Both the position numbers and the translations under genes were made by a program. The notes beneath the pieces are model-generated. The model was given only the letters and a program-made list of their open reading frames with translations. It was not told the origin of the DNA and made no database searches. Shown in pieces: positions 52,777 through 63,276 of a stretch of DNA of 64,000 nucleotides. Numbering within the stretch: the first letter of the stretch is position 1; every line of letters starts with the position of its first letter. This stretch comes from Acidobacteriota bacterium (GTDB lineage: Bacteria > Acidobacteriota > Vicinamibacteria > Vicinamibacterales > CAVVIG01), in NCBI GenBank assembly GCA_003222395.1, contig QHWB01000039.1:186001-250000 (forward strand), written 5' to 3'.

Positions 52777-55368
52777 ATGAATATCAACAAATACACGGAG
52801 AGAGCACGAGAAGCGGTCGCAGCAGCGATCGAGCTCGCGCGCAAGGGCAATCATCCGCAGGTCGAACCCGAGCACGTGCTGCTCGCGCTCGTCGAGCAGC
52901 GCGAAGGCATCGTCCCCGAGCTGCTGCGGAAGGCCGGGCTCGACCCGTCGGCGATCGCGGCGGGGACGCGCGAGCTGCTCAAGAAATTTCCGTCGGCGTA
53001 CGGCGGATCCGAGCCGGCGCTGTCGCCTCGGCTGAGGACCGTCACCGATCAGGCGCAGGCCGAAGCGGATCGACTGAAAGACGAATACGTCAGCACCGAA
53101 CACCTCTTCATCGCCATCGCCGACGAAACGGGACGCTCGCCCGTCGCACAGCTGCTCCGCCAGCGCGGCATCACGCGCGACTCCATCCTGCAATCGTTGA
53201 CGAGCGTTCGCGGATCGCAGCGCGTGACGAACGAGAATCCCGAAGGCACCTATCAGGCGCTCGAGCGGTATGGACGCGACCTCACGGAGCTCGCCCGCAA
53301 GGGCAAGCTCGATCCGGTGATCGGCCGCGATGAAGAAATCCGGCGCGTCATCCAGGTGCTGTCGCGCCGCACGAAGAACAACCCGGTGCTCATCGGCGAG
53401 CCCGGCGTCGGCAAGACGGCGATCGTCGAAGGGCTCGCCGGCCGCATCATCCGCGGCGACGTCCCCGAGGGACTGAAGAGCAAACGGATCGTCGCGCTCG
53501 ACATGGGATCGCTCGTTGCCGGCGCGAAGTACCGCGGCGAGTTCGAGGAACGGCTGAAAGCAGTACTGAAGGAGATCGCCGACTCGCAGGGCCAGGTGAT
53601 CCTCTTCATCGACGAGCTCCACACCGTCGTCGGCGCCGGCGCCGCCGAAGGATCGATGGACGCGTCGAACATGCTCAAGCCGATGCTCGCACGCGGCGAG
53701 CTCCACACGGTGGGCGCGACGACGCTCGATGAATACCGCAAGTACATCGAGAAGGACGCCGCGCTCGAACGCCGCTTCCAGCCGGTCATGGTCGACGAGC
53801 CGAGCGTCGAAGACACTATCAGCATCCTGCGCGGACTCCGCGAGCGCTACGAGATCCACCATGGCGTTCGCATCAAGGACGCGGCGCTGGTGGCGGCGGC
53901 CGTCCTCTCGAATCGGTACATTTCGGATCGGTTCATGCCCGACAAGGCGATCGATCTCGTCGACGAGGCCGCGTCGCGGCTCCGGATGGAGATCGATTCG
54001 ATGCCGGCCGAGCTCGACGAGCTGGAACGGCGCATCATGCAGCTCGAGATCGAGCGCGAGGCGCTCCGCAAGGAGAAAGACGCCGCGTCCAGGGAACGGC
54101 TCGACAGGCTCGATCGAGAGCTGGCCGACCTGAAGGAAGAGCGGGGCCGGCTGGCCGCGCACTGGCAGCAGGAGAAGGAAGTCATCCAGCGCGTGCGCGC
54201 GCTGAAACAGGAACACGAGGGCCTTCGCCAGCAGATCGAGCAGGCGCAGCGCACCGGCGACTACCAGAAGGCGTCCGAGCTGCAGTACGGCCGCATGCCG
54301 CAGCTCGAGAAGCAGATCAAGGAGCAGGAAGCGCGGCTCGTCCAACTTCAGAAAGATCACCGGATGCTCAAGGAGGAAGTCGACGAGGAGGATATCGCCG
54401 AAGTCGTCAGCAAGTGGACGCACATCCCCGTCAGCCGTCTGATGGAAGGCGAAGTTCAGAAGCTGATTCACATGGAGGAGCGCCTTCACAAACGGGTCAT
54501 CGGTCAGGACGAAGCGATCCGCGCCGTCGCGAACGCGATTCGCCGCGCACGCGCCGGCCTGCAGGATCCGAATCGCCCGCTCGGCAGCTTCTTCTTCCTC
54601 GGACCGACCGGCGTCGGCAAGACCGAGCTCGCGCGGGCGCTCGCCGAGTTCCTCTTCGACGACGAGCAGGCGATGGTCCGCATCGACATGTCCGAGTACC
54701 AGGAAAAGCACACCGTGTCGCGGATGATCGGCGCGCCGCCCGGCTACGTCGGCTACGAAGAAGCGGGACAACTGACCGAAGCGGTCCGCCGCAAGCCTTA
54801 CGCGGTCGTGCTGTTCGATGAGGTCGAGAAAGCGCATCCGGAAGTGTTGAACGTGCTGCTCCAACTGCTGGATGATGGGAGGCTGACGGACGGGAAAGGG
54901 CGCACCGTCGACTTCAAGAACACGGTCGTGATCATGACGTCGAACCTGGGCAGCCAGTACCTGACGGGCGAGATCAGCGACGGGACGCGCCGCCAGGTCA
55001 TGGACGCGCTGCGCGATCACTTCCGTCCGGAATTCCTGAACCGCCTGGACGAGATCATCTTCTTCCACTCGCTCGATCGGGAGCACTTGAAGCAGATCAT
55101 CGACATCCAGCTCGCCGGACTCGTCAAGCGGCTCGAAGAGCGCAAGATTCGCGTGACGCCCACCGGCAAGGCGAAAGAGCTGCTCGTTCGAGAAGGCTAC
55201 GATCCGGTGTACGGTGCGCGGCCGTTGAAGCGCGCGATTCAGCGCCTCATCCTCGATCCGCTCGCGCTGCGCGTGCTCGAGGGCGACTTCCGCGAAGGCG
55301 ACACGGTCGTCGTCGATGCGGGACCCGATGGGATGGCGTTCGAGAAAGGCCAGGTCGTGACAGCGTAG
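52777..55368 (+). CDS. clpB: ATP-dependent disaggregase ClpB
   Basis: ClpB is a hexameric AAA+ machine that extracts proteins from aggregates with DnaK-DnaJ. The 863-residue protein has the N-terminal Clp repeat domain ([12 protein letters not shown]-like start, here [20 protein letters not shown]), NBD1 with GEPGVGKT (about residues 208-215), the coiled-coil middle domain (about 400-520; [20 protein letters not shown]) that marks ClpB, and NBD2 with GPTGVGKT (about 610-617). The IGL/F ClpP-docking loop of protease partners is absent. The start ATG was chosen by the family's conserved N-terminus. It is 24 bp upstream of ftsH. Confidence 0.96.
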   Translation: MNINKYTERAREAVAAAIELARKGNHPQVEPEHVLLALVEQREGIVPELLRKAGLDPSAIAAGTRELLKKFPSAYGGSEPALSPRLRTVTDQAQAEADRLKDEYVSTEHLFIAIADETGRSPVAQLLRQRGITRDSILQSLTSVRGSQRVTNENPEGTYQALERYGRDLTELARKGKLDPVIGRDEEIRRVIQVLSRRTKNNPVLIGEPGVGKTAIVEGLAGRIIRGDVPEGLKSKRIVALDMGSLVAGAKYRGEFEERLKAVLKEIADSQGQVILFIDELHTVVGAGAAEGSMDASNMLKPMLARGELHTVGATTLDEYRKYIEKDAALERRFQPVMVDEPSVEDTISILRGLRERYEIHHGVRIKDAALVAAAVLSNRYISDRFMPDKAIDLVDEAASRLRMEIDSMPAELDELERRIMQLEIEREALRKEKDAASRERLDRLDRELADLKEERGRLAAHWQQEKEVIQRVRALKQEHEGLRQQIEQAQRTGDYQKASELQYGRMPQLEKQIKEQEARLVQLQKDHRMLKEEVDEEDIAEVVSKWTHIPVSRLMEGEVQKLIHMEERLHKRVIGQDEAIRAVANAIRRARAGLQDPNRPLGSFFFLGPTGVGKTELARALAEFLFDDEQAMVRIDMSEYQEKHTVSRMIGAPPGYVGYEEAGQLTEAVRRKPYAVVLFDEVEKAHPEVLNVLLQLLDDGRLTDGKGRTVDFKNTVVIMTSNLGSQYLTGEISDGTRRQVMDALRDHFRPEFLNRLDEIIFFHSLDREHLKQIIDIQLAGLVKRLEERKIRVTPTGKAKELLVREGYDPVYGARPLKRAIQRLILDPLALRVLEGDFREGDTVVVDAGPDGMAFEKGQVVTA

Positions 55369-55392
55369 TCTGGCCTACCTGACCAAGAGATC

Positions 55393-57264
55393 ATGGCATC
55401 GAAGCCCACTCCCCGGTTGAACCCACGAGGCGGCGACCGCCGCGGCCAGCGTCCGCTGACGCCGCGGCCTTCGTCTTCGCTCTGGTACGGGCTGGCGTTT
55501 CTGCTGCTGCTCGGGCTCGCGCAGATGTACTACCTGACGCCGAGCGGCCGCACGATCCCCTACAGCGAATTCAAGGAGCTGGTGAAGCAGGGTCAGATCG
55601 CCGAGGCGACGATCGGCGACCAGGTGATCCGCGGCACGCTCAAACAGGATCAGGACAACAAGGGACGCCAGTTCCAGACCACGCGCGTCGAGGATCCGAA
55701 GCTCGCCGAGGAGCTCGAAGCCAAGGGCGTGAAGTACACGGGCGAGGCGGTCAATCGATGGCTGCCCGATCTTCTCGGCTGGATCGTTCCGCTCGTCTTC
55801 TTCATCGGCATCTGGGGCTTCTTCTTCCGGCGGATGAGCGGCGCGGAAGGCGGCGTGATGTCGTTCGCGCGCAGCCGCGCGAAGATTTACGCCGACGATG
55901 AAGTGAAGGTTCGGTTCTCGGACGTCGCCGGCGTCGACGAAGCGGAAGAAGAACTGAAGGAGATCGTCGAGTTCCTCAAGAACCCGAAGAAGTACACCAA
56001 CCTCGGCGGCCGGATCCCGAAAGGCGTGCTGCTCGTCGGCCCGCCGGGGACCGGCAAGACGCTGCTCGCCCGCGCCGTTGCCGGCGAGGCGCACGTGCCG
56101 TTCTTCAGCCTGAGCGGATCCGAATTCGTCGAGATGTTCGTCGGCGTAGGTGCCGCCCGCATCCGCGATCTCTTTCAGCAGGCCGAAGCGAAGGCGCCGT
56201 GCATCGTTTTCATCGACGAGCTCGACGCGCTGGGAAAAGTCCGCGTCCAGAGTCCGATCGGCAGCCATGAAGAGCGCGAGCAGACGTTGAACCAGCTGCT
56301 CGCGGAGATGGACGGCTTCGACTCGCGCAAGGGCGTCATCATCATGGGCGCGACGAACCGACCCGAAGTGCTCGACCCCGCGCTGCTCCGCCCGGGCCGG
56401 TTCGATCGGCAGGTGCTGGTCGACAAGCCCGACGTGAAAGGGCGCGAGGAGATCCTTCGCATCCACGTCAAGGGCGTGAAGGTGTCGTCGAACGTCGACC
56501 TGAAGATCGTGGCGGCGCGCACGGCCGGTTTCGCCGGCGCCGATCTCGCGAACCTCGTCAACGAAGCCGCGCTGCTCGCGGCGCGCAACGACAAGACCTC
56601 GGTCGACATGAAGGACTTCGAGTCGGCAATCGATCGGCTCGTTGCCGGCCTCGAGAAGAAGCGCGTGATGAGCGTGAAGGAGCGCGAGATCGTCGCGTAC
56701 CACGAATCGGGCCATGCGATCGTCGCCACCGTGCTGCCCGGGCTCGATCCGGTGCACAAGATCTCGATCGTGCAGCGCGGCTTCGGCGCGCTCGGCTACA
56801 CGATGCAGCTGCCGCTCGAGGACCGGTACCTGATGCAGCGGCGCGACCTCGAGAGCCAGCTCGCGGTGCTGCTCGGCGGCCGGACAGCCGAGGAGATCGC
56901 GCTCGGCGAGATCTCGACCGGCGCGCAGAACGATCTGCAGCGCGCGACCGATATCGCGCGCGCGATGGTGACCGAGTTCGGCATGAGCGACGCGCTCGGC
57001 GCGATCAACTACGACGGCAACAAGCGCGCGCGCTTCCTCGACCTCCCGATACCGCAGGAACGCGGCCTCTACGGCGAAGAGACAGCGGAAAAGATCGACG
57101 CCGAGATCAAGCGCATCCTCACGGAAGCGCACGTCAAGGCGCGGCAGATCCTGTCCGACCACCGCGACAAGCTCGAGTCGATTACGCGCCGCCTCCTGGA
57201 AGTGGAGGTAATGGAAGGCGACGAGCTTCGCCAGCTCTTAGGGTTGGCGCCGACCACGTCGTAA
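55393..57264 (+). CDS. ftsH: ATP-dependent zinc metalloprotease FtsH
   Basis: FtsH degrades membrane and regulatory proteins at the inner membrane. The 623-residue protein has two N-terminal membrane helices (about residues 30-47 and 125-145) around a small periplasmic domain. The AAA domain has Walker A GPPGTGKT near 216-223, Walker [14 protein letters not shown] and the SRH ([20 protein letters not shown]). The M41 peptidase zinc motif is HESGH at about 437-441. The basic N-terminal extension ([20 protein letters not shown]) is longer than usual. It follows clpB by 24 bp and its 3' end overlaps the convergent MFS gene by 83 bp. Confidence 0.96.
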   Translation: MASKPTPRLNPRGGDRRGQRPLTPRPSSSLWYGLAFLLLLGLAQMYYLTPSGRTIPYSEFKELVKQGQIAEATIGDQVIRGTLKQDQDNKGRQFQTTRVEDPKLAEELEAKGVKYTGEAVNRWLPDLLGWIVPLVFFIGIWGFFFRRMSGAEGGVMSFARSRAKIYADDEVKVRFSDVAGVDEAEEELKEIVEFLKNPKKYTNLGGRIPKGVLLVGPPGTGKTLLARAVAGEAHVPFFSLSGSEFVEMFVGVGAARIRDLFQQAEAKAPCIVFIDELDALGKVRVQSPIGSHEEREQTLNQLLAEMDGFDSRKGVIIMGATNRPEVLDPALLRPGRFDRQVLVDKPDVKGREEILRIHVKGVKVSSNVDLKIVAARTAGFAGADLANLVNEAALLAARNDKTSVDMKDFESAIDRLVAGLEKKRVMSVKEREIVAYHESGHAIVATVLPGLDPVHKISIVQRGFGALGYTMQLPLEDRYLMQRRDLESQLAVLLGGRTAEEIALGEISTGAQNDLQRATDIARAMVTEFGMSDALGAINYDGNKRARFLDLPIPQERGLYGEETAEKIDAEIKRILTEAHVKARQILSDHRDKLESITRRLLEVEVMEGDELRQLLGLAPTTS

Positions 57265-58465
57265 ACGCAATCAACGCGCCGGCGCACTGCACCGCAACGA
57301 TCAGCGCGACGCACGCCGGCCAGCCGCCGGTGTTCCACACGGCAGCCGGCGCCGCGGCGCCGACACTCCCTCCCGTGTAGTAGAACGTCGAGTACAAACC
57401 GACTGCGAGCCCGCGGTCGCCGGTCGTCACGGCGCCGATGTAGCTGCTGGTCGTCGTCTGCGCGATGAAGACCCCGGTGGAGGTGAACGCAAGGCCCGCG
57501 ATGATCGCCGGCAGCGGCCCGAGCAGGGTCAGCAGCGCACCGGCGGCGCCAATCGCCATTGCGGCTCCCAGTCCTGCGCGATGGCCGTGCTTGTCGATCC
57601 ATCGTCCGCCGAACGGCGTCACGATCACGCCGAGCAGGTACACGACGAAAAGCCAGCCGAGCGCCGCGGTGCTGAGATTGTACGGCGGCGCGGCAAGATG
57701 GAACGTCACGTACGTGAACATCGCGACGTTCGTGAACAGCACGCAGAACCCGAGCGCATAGGTCGCGATCAGCTGACGGTTGCGAAACAGTTCGCGTGCC
57801 GCTCGGCTGAAGCCTTGTTTGTCTTTCGGCTCGTCTGAACGGCTCGCGCTGCGTCCGCCGTAGCGCGAGCGTTCTTGACCGCCGGAGGCCTGGCGACGGC
57901 GGTTCAGGCGAGCGTGACGATCCGACGGCAGCGACACGAGCAGCGCCGTCGCGACGGCGAACGCGATTGCGCCGAGCACGGCGAATGACAGATGCCAGTC
58001 GAGATCGGCCGCGATGAGACCGGCCAATGCGCGCCCGCTGAAGCCGCCGACGATCGTGCCGGTCATGTACGCGGCTGTCGCGCGTCCGGCACGCGAAGGC
58101 GGCCACATCTCGTGGATGTAGGCCACGGTGCTCGCGAAAATCCCAGGCGTGACCATGCCGAGCACGAACCGCCAGGCTATGAACTGCCAGAGCGAACCCG
58201 CGGTGGCGGACAACGCCGTCGCCGCGGCGAGCAGAAACGACGATCCGACGATGACGCGGCGCAGACCGATTGTGTCGGCCAGCCGGCCGACGAAGGGGGC
58301 GAACAGGGCGACGGCGACCGTCGGCGCGGTCACGGTCAGGCCGACCTGGAACGTGGAGGCATGAAACGTGCGCGCGAGCAGCGGCAACAGCGGTTGTGTG
58401 GCGTAAAGGTTGAGAAACGCCGCCGATCCGGCGAGCACAACTGGAACGGTCGGTTCGCCGCGCAT
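57182..58465 (-). CDS. MFS transporter with a repeat-encoded central loop
   Basis: The 427-residue protein has 12 hydrophobic helices and MFS signatures ([20 protein letters not shown] in loop 2-3). It is close to the YnfM-like group of drug/metabolite exporters. The cytoplasmic loop between helices 6 and 7 (about residues 184-222; [40 protein letters not shown]) is encoded by a REP-type repeat cluster at 57,799-57,913, apparently tolerated in frame. The start was set at the ATG 18 bp from the divergent amidohydrolase start; longer frames upstream run antisense to that gene. The substrate is unknown. Confidence 0.85.
   Translation of the reverse strand: MRGEPTVPVVLAGSAAFLNLYATQPLLPLLARTFHASTFQVGLTVTAPTVAVALFAPFVGRLADTIGLRRVIVGSSFLLAAATALSATAGSLWQFIAWRFVLGMVTPGIFASTVAYIHEMWPPSRAGRATAAYMTGTIVGGFSGRALAGLIAADLDWHLSFAVLGAIAFAVATALLVSLPSDRHARLNRRRQASGGQERSRYGGRSASRSDEPKDKQGFSRAARELFRNRQLIATYALGFCVLFTNVAMFTYVTFHLAAPPYNLSTAALGWLFVVYLLGVIVTPFGGRWIDKHGHRAGLGAAMAIGAAGALLTLLGPLPAIIAGLAFTSTGVFIAQTTTSSYIGAVTTGDRGLAVGLYSTFYYTGGSVGAAAPAAVWNTGGWPACVALIVAVQCAGALIAFTTWSAPTLRAGEARRLPLPPLPGGGA
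57799..57913. repeat. REP-like palindrome cluster inside the MFS gene
   Basis: It contains GCTCGGCTGAAGCC at the left, a TCGCGCTGC/GTAGCGCGAGC pair in the middle and GTTCAGGCGAGCG at the right. These are the same components as the element at 239-365, with extra unrelated spacers. The cluster is in frame and falls exactly in the cytoplasmic loop of the transporter. Confidence 0.65.
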
Positions 58466-58483
58466 TGCACTATATTGTTGCGC

Positions 58484-59779
58484 ATGATTCAGCCACGATT
58501 TGCCGTCCTGTCCGTTGCCGTGCTCGGCGCCGCCGGATTGTCGCTGCTGGCCGTCTCGGCGCAGTCGCCCAGCCGCATGATCGCGTTCACCGACGCGCGC
58601 GTCGTCGACGGCACGGATGCCACGCCGATCGACAACGCGACAATCGTCGTCCGCGACGGGAAAATCGCCGCCATCGGCCCGTCGGCGCGGGTGACCGTGC
58701 CGGCCAACACACAACGCGTCGCGCTGAACGGGAAGACGGTCATCCCGGGACTCGTGAACGCGCACGGCCACGTTGGCAACACCGTCGGCCTGCAGCAGGG
58801 ACACTATTCGGCCGAGAACGTGCTGCGCGACCTGAAGACGTACGCCGCGTACGGTGTCACCACCGTGTACTCGCTCGGCGACGACCAGGAAGCCGGCTTC
58901 AAGGCGCGCGACAGCCAGAACACGCCGTCGCTCGATCGCGCGCGCCTGTTCGCCGCCGGCCCGGTGCTCGCGCCGAAGAGCGTCGACGAGGCAAAGAAGC
59001 TCGTCGACGACAACGTCGCGATGAACGTGGACATCATCAAGATCCGCGTCGACGACAACCTCGGCACGACGGCGAAGATGCCGCCCGACATCTACAAGGC
59101 CGTGATCGACGAGGCGCATCGGAAAGGCAAGCGCGTCGCCGTTCACCTCTTCTATCTCGAGGATGCGAAAGGCGTGCTCGACGCCGGCGCCGATTTCATC
59201 GCGCACAGCGTCAGGGACAAGGACGTCGACGATGCGTTCATCGCGATGATGAAGCGACGCAACGTCTGCTACTGCCCTACGCTGATGCGCGAAGTGTCGA
59301 CGTTCGTATACGAGTCGACCCCCTCGTGGTTCTCCGATCCCCTGTTCCTGAAGCACGTCGATCCGAAGACGATCGAGCAGCTGAAAGAGCCGGCGCGTCA
59401 GGAGCAGATGAAGAACAGCAAGCAGGCGCAGCGCTACAAGGCCGGCCTCGAAGTCGCGAACAGGAATCTGAAGAAGCTGTCCGATGCGGGCGTGCCGATT
59501 GCGATGGGGACCGACACGGGTCCGCCCGCGCGCTTCCAGGGATATTTCGAGCAGATGGAACTCGAGATGATGGTGAAGGCAGGCCTGACGCCGCGCCAGT
59601 CGCTCATCGCGTCGACGCGCGACGCCGCGCGCTGCCAGAAGCTCGACGACCAGGTCGGCACGCTCGAGCCGAACAAGTGGGCCGACTTCGTCGTGCTCAA
59701 CGCCGATCCGCTGGCCGACGTCTCGAACATCCGGAAGATCGACGCGGTCTATGTAGCGGGGAACAAGGTCGATCGATAA
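58484..59779 (+). CDS. Secreted amidohydrolase
   Basis: The 431-residue protein has a signal peptide (MIQPRFAVLSVAVLGAAGLS to about SAQ at residue 27). It then has the amidohydrolase fold: TVIPGLVNAHGHVGN (metal-binding HxH), IIKIRVDDN with the bridging Lys candidate, VAVHLFY and IAHSVRD histidines, MGTDTGPP (catalytic Asp) and the C-terminal strand WADFVVLNADPLADV. Relatives include imidazolonepropionase-like and prolidase-like periplasmic enzymes; the substrate is unknown. Its start is 18 bp from the divergent MFS start, so the promoters must overlap. Confidence 0.88.
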   Translation: MIQPRFAVLSVAVLGAAGLSLLAVSAQSPSRMIAFTDARVVDGTDATPIDNATIVVRDGKIAAIGPSARVTVPANTQRVALNGKTVIPGLVNAHGHVGNTVGLQQGHYSAENVLRDLKTYAAYGVTTVYSLGDDQEAGFKARDSQNTPSLDRARLFAAGPVLAPKSVDEAKKLVDDNVAMNVDIIKIRVDDNLGTTAKMPPDIYKAVIDEAHRKGKRVAVHLFYLEDAKGVLDAGADFIAHSVRDKDVDDAFIAMMKRRNVCYCPTLMREVSTFVYESTPSWFSDPLFLKHVDPKTIEQLKEPARQEQMKNSKQAQRYKAGLEVANRNLKKLSDAGVPIAMGTDTGPPARFQGYFEQMELEMMVKAGLTPRQSLIASTRDAARCQKLDDQVGTLEPNKWADFVVLNADPLADVSNIRKIDAVYVAGNKVDR

Positions 59780-59809
59780 CAGGCAGCCGGCGCCTCGAGC
59801 GACGTCGCG

Positions 59810-60037
59810 CTACGGCGCCGGTTTGTCGCCGCTGCCCGGAATGGCCGCCTCGGCCGCCTGGAAGCCGGCGCGGGAATGCGTGCCGTCGCAGAACGGTTTG
59901 GTGGTCGATCCGCCGCATCGGCACAGCGCAAACGGACGCTTCGGTATCTGATACGCGTTCCCGTTCCAATCGACGAGCGTCACATCGTCGCCTTCCACGA
60001 GATACGGACCATTCTGTCGGACTTTAATCGTCGCCAT
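59810..60037 (-). CDS. CDGSH-type iron-sulfur protein
   Basis: The 75-residue protein contains one CDGSH-like 2Fe-2S motif, CRCGGSTTKPFCDGTH, with the three Cys and one His ligands present (threonine replaces the serine of CDGSH). The N-terminal MATIKVRQNGPYLVEGDDVT strand is typical of the bacterial mini-CDGSH family. These proteins are small redox or iron-sulfur carriers of uncertain role. It is 53 bp downstream of rho on the same strand, with an ATG preceded by GGGAGGG. Confidence 0.92.
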   Translation of the reverse strand: MATIKVRQNGPYLVEGDDVTLVDWNGNAYQIPKRPFALCRCGGSTTKPFCDGTHSRAGFQAAEAAIPGSGDKPAP

Positions 60038-60090
60038 CGAGACCCTCCCGCGCAGCGTGCTTCGCGCGCTTCCCTTGTGGGTCAGCGCAC

Positions 60091-61587
60091 TTAACCCATT
60101 TTTTGCATCGACGACAGGAAGTCGCTGTTCGATTTCGTCTTCGACATCTTGTCGAGCAGCAGCTCCATCGCCTCCACCGGCGACAGCGGCCCGAGCACTT
60201 TGCGCAGCACCCAGATGCGGTTGAGATCGTCGCGCGGGATGAGCAGCTCCTCTTTGCGCGTGCCGCTCTTCTGCAGCTCGATCGACGGGAAGACGCGTTT
60301 GTCGGTGAGCTTCCGATCGAGGTGGATTTCCATGTTGCCGGTGCCCTTGAACTCCTCGAAGATCACGTCGTCCATGCGCGAGCCGGTGTCGATGAGCGCC
60401 GTCGCCATGATCGTCAGCGAGCCGCCTTCCTCGATGTTTCTCGCCGCGCCGAAGAAACGCTTCGGCTTCTGAAGCGCGTTCGAGTCGAGACCGCCCGAGA
60501 GCACCTTGCCCGACGGCGGAATGACGGTGTTGTACGCGCGCGCCAGCCGCGTGATCGAGTCGAGCAGAATCAGCACGTCCTTCTTGTGCTCGACCAGACG
60601 CTTCGCCTTCTCGATCACCATCTCCGCGACCTGCACGTGGCGCTGCGCCGGCTCGTCGAACGTCGACGAAATGACCTCGCCGTCCACCGAACGCTGCATG
60701 TCGGTCACTTCCTCCGGGCGCTCGTCGATCAGGAGGACGATCAGATAGACTTCCGGATGGTTTTTCGAGACCGACTGCGCGATGTTCTGCAGCAGCATCG
60801 TCTTGCCGGTGCGCGGCGGCGCGACGATGAGACCGCGCTGCCCCTTGCCGATTGGCGTCCACAAATCCATCACGCGCGCGGAAAGATTCTCCGCGCTCGT
60901 CTCGAGGACGATGCGCTCCTGCGGATACAGGGGCGTGAGGTTTTCGAAGAACAGCTTGTCGCGCGCCTGCTCGGGGGCTTCGAAGTTGACCGCTTCGACC
61001 TTGATCAGCGCGAAGTAGCGCTCGCCTTCCTTCGGCGGACGAATCTGACCCGACACCGTGTCGCCCGTCTGCAGATCGAACTTGCGAATCTGCGACGGCG
61101 ACACATAGATGTCGTCGGGGCCGGGCAGATAGTTGTAGTCCGGCGCACGCAGGAAGCCGAAGCCGTCGGGCAGCACTTCGAGCACGCCCTCTGAGAAGAT
61201 GAACCCGCTTTGTTCGGTCTGCGCCTTCAGGATTTGGAAGATCAGCTCCTGCTTCCGCATGCCCGTCGCACCGCCGACGTTCAGGTCCTTCGCGATCTGC
61301 GTGAGCTTCTGAATGCTCATGTCTTTCAGATCGGTGATGTTCAGACCGCGCCGCTGCTGCTGCTGTTGCTGTTGTTGTGGCGGCTGTTGCTGCTGCGGCG
61401 GTGGCGGGGGCTGTTGCGCCTGCTGCTGTTGCGGCTGCTGATCCTGCGGCGGCGGCTGGGTTTGCTGTGCGGCGGCTTTCGTTTGTTGTTCGGGGTTGGC
61501 GGTGTCGGCGGGGGACGGGGTGGTCTCGGGCGCGGCGGGGCCGTTGGCGGTCCGCGCCGTAGCATGGCGCTTAGTGTTGCTTGGCAT
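60091..61587 (-). CDS. rho: Transcription termination factor Rho with a Gln/Pro-rich N-terminal extension
   Basis: Rho is a hexameric RNA helicase that ends transcription. The 498-residue protein has a Rho N-terminal helical domain at about 82-120 ([20 protein letters not shown]) and the cold-shock-like RNA-binding domain ([20 protein letters not shown]). The ATPase domain has P-loop [18 protein letters not shown] and the secondary RNA-site loop, ending with the LLDKM...SDFLSSM signature. Before the fold, residues about 34-78 are almost entirely Gln and Pro. Such disordered insertions vary between phyla. The 5' leader holds a perfect GCGGGC/GCCCGC hairpin (61,626-61,642) and a TATACT-type -10 at 61,671-61,676 on the minus strand. 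Confidence 0.96.
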   Translation of the reverse strand: MPSNTKRHATARTANGPAAPETTPSPADTANPEQQTKAAAQQTQPPPQDQQPQQQQAQQPPPPPQQQQPPQQQQQQQQRRGLNITDLKDMSIQKLTQIAKDLNVGGATGMRKQELIFQILKAQTEQSGFIFSEGVLEVLPDGFGFLRAPDYNYLPGPDDIYVSPSQIRKFDLQTGDTVSGQIRPPKEGERYFALIKVEAVNFEAPEQARDKLFFENLTPLYPQERIVLETSAENLSARVMDLWTPIGKGQRGLIVAPPRTGKTMLLQNIAQSVSKNHPEVYLIVLLIDERPEEVTDMQRSVDGEVISSTFDEPAQRHVQVAEMVIEKAKRLVEHKKDVLILLDSITRLARAYNTVIPPSGKVLSGGLDSNALQKPKRFFGAARNIEEGGSLTIMATALIDTGSRMDDVIFEEFKGTGNMEIHLDRKLTDKRVFPSIELQKSGTRKEELLIPRDDLNRIWVLRKVLGPLSPVEAMELLLDKMSKTKSNSDFLSSMQKMG

Positions 61588-61676
61588 GAACGTTCTTCGA
61601 TGGAGTGTTTGAGGTTATGTAAATGGCGGGCTGGACGCCCGCGGGTTTCGCGAGGTGTGTTGTCCGCCCGAGTATA

Positions 61677-62048
61677 TCAAAAATCGTACGGATTTTGACC
61701 GATGGCGACGATGCTGCACGCCACAATCGGTCTGATGGCCAGCGCGCGGGCGCGCTCGATGAGCGCGTCGCTCTCGGCGCCCGGATTGAACCACACCTCG
61801 CCGACGCCTTTCTTCGCCACGTCGCCGATCACGCGCTCGCCGACGTCCGGCGGCACGTAAAAAGTCGCCATGTCGATCGAACCCGGCACGTCGAGGACGG
61901 ACGGATAGGTTTTCATCCCCTCGACTTCACGTTCGTTGGGATTGATGGGAATGACGGTGTAGCCCTGCGCGCGGAATGCGCGCAGGGCGCGATTGCCGAA
62001 TTTGCGCCGGTCGCTCGACGCGCCGATCACGGCGACGACTTTAGGCAT
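61677..62048 (-). CDS. CoA-binding domain protein (YccU-like)
   Basis: The 123-residue protein is a stand-alone CoA-binding Rossmann domain: VAVIGASSDRRKFGNRALRA, TVIPINPNEREVEGMKTYPS, IDMATFYVPPDVGERVIGDV and VGEVWFNPGAESDALIERAR. Family members bind CoA or acyl-CoA, but a physiological role is not established. The ATG overlaps the end of the aminotransferase gene by eight bases. Longer frames upstream are antisense-like noise. Confidence 0.9.
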   Translation of the reverse strand: MPKVVAVIGASSDRRKFGNRALRAFRAQGYTVIPINPNEREVEGMKTYPSVLDVPGSIDMATFYVPPDVGERVIGDVAKKGVGEVWFNPGAESDALIERARALAIRPIVACSIVAIGQNPYDF

Positions 62049-63240
62049 ACGCGGTCTTCGGCGCCTGCGCCTGCACGAAGTCGAGGATCCTGCGGCTGCC
62101 TTCCCTGAGGTTGTCCATCGACGTTGCGTACGAAATACGGATGAAGCCGGGCGCATCGAACGCTTCGCCCGGTGTCACCGCCACGCGAGCCTCTTGCAAG
62201 AGTGCGTCCGCAAAATCTAGCGACGTCCTGAGGCCCCCGGTCGAAAGCACATCGGTGATGTCGATGAACATGTAGAACGCGCCGGCCGGCTTTCGGCAGC
62301 GCAGCCGCGGATCGGCCGCGAGCCATTCGCACAGCCGATCGCGGCGCTTTCTGTACTCGTCGAGCATCACCGTCACCGGCGCCTGCGATCCTGTGAGCGC
62401 CGCCACCGCCGCTTTCTGTGTAATCGAGGTGACGTTCGACGTCGCGTGGCTCTGCAGCGCGCCCGAGGCCGCGATGACCTGCGACGGCGCGAGAGCCCAG
62501 CCGCAGCGCCAGCCCGTCATCGCGTACGCCTTCGACGAAGACCCGCAGAGGACGGCGCGATCGCGGCACGTGGTCGCGACCACGCCGGGCAGATTGTGCG
62601 GCACCGGGTCGTAGATCAGTTTCTCGTAGCAGAGGTCGAGCACGATCCAGATGTCCTTGCGCGCGGCGGCCTCGGCGATCGTCCGCAGCTCCGGCTCGGC
62701 GATCAGCGCGCCGGTCGGATTGCACGGCGAGTTGACGATGATGCCGCGCGTCCGTGGCGTCACGGCATCGAGAATCGTCTTCGCCGTGATGGCGAACCCT
62801 TCTTCGGCGTACGTGCGCGCGAGGACCGGCGTCGCTTCCGCGAGCTTGATCTGTTCGGTCAGCGTCGGCCAGTACGGCGCGTGCGTGATCACCTCGTCTC
62901 CCGGACCGAAGAGCGACAGTGCCGCGTTGTACAGCGCCTGCTTGCCGCCGGCCGTGACGATGACCTCGGACTCCTTGTACTCGACGCCGTAGTCCTGGCG
63001 ATACCGCTCGCAAATCGCGCGCTTCAGGTCGGCGATGCCCGCAACCGGCGTGTAGCGGGTGAAATCGTGATCGAGCGCCTCGTGCGCGGCCGCCTTCACC
63101 GCGCCGGGCGTGGGGAAATCGGGCTCGCCGGCGCCGAAGTCGATCACTTCGATCCCTTCGCGCCGCAGCCGATCGACGGTGGCCGTCACCTTCATCGTCG
63201 GCGAGCTGGCGATGCGCGACGTGCGGTCAGCAAGCTTCAT
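62041..63240 (-). CDS. Aspartate/aromatic-type aminotransferase (class I, PLP)
   Basis: The 399-residue enzyme matches the Ib subgroup of aspartate aminotransferases. It has VIDFGAGEPDFPTPGAVKAA, the cofactor-binding GGKQALYNAALSLFGPGDEV, IIVNSPCNPTGALI, the Asp/Tyr pair (IVLDLCYEKLIYD) and the PLP-lysine segment GSSSKAYAMTGWRCGW. The C-terminal ARGALYMFI-like segment is GAFYMFIDITD. It transfers amino groups between aspartate (or aromatic amino acids) and 2-oxoglutarate in the cytoplasm. It is followed with an eight-base overlap by the CoA-binding gene. Confidence 0.94.
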   Translation of the reverse strand: MKLADRTSRIASSPTMKVTATVDRLRREGIEVIDFGAGEPDFPTPGAVKAAAHEALDHDFTRYTPVAGIADLKRAICERYRQDYGVEYKESEVIVTAGGKQALYNAALSLFGPGDEVITHAPYWPTLTEQIKLAEATPVLARTYAEEGFAITAKTILDAVTPRTRGIIVNSPCNPTGALIAEPELRTIAEAAARKDIWIVLDLCYEKLIYDPVPHNLPGVVATTCRDRAVLCGSSSKAYAMTGWRCGWALAPSQVIAASGALQSHATSNVTSITQKAAVAALTGSQAPVTVMLDEYRKRRDRLCEWLAADPRLRCRKPAGAFYMFIDITDVLSTGGLRTSLDFADALLQEARVAVTPGEAFDAPGFIRISYATSMDNLREGSRRILDFVQAQAPKTAYA

Positions 63241-63276
63241 GGTTCTCCCTCGTCCGGCTCTCGCCGGATGCGACTC

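Noticed and set aside
52249-55086. Very long open frame antisense to clpB (945 codons), and similar ones antisense to recA, ftsH, the cytochrome gene and others
   Set aside because: They mirror highly conserved genes on the other strand. Their compositions are Arg/Asp/Leu-rich without domains, as expected from high-GC codon usage.
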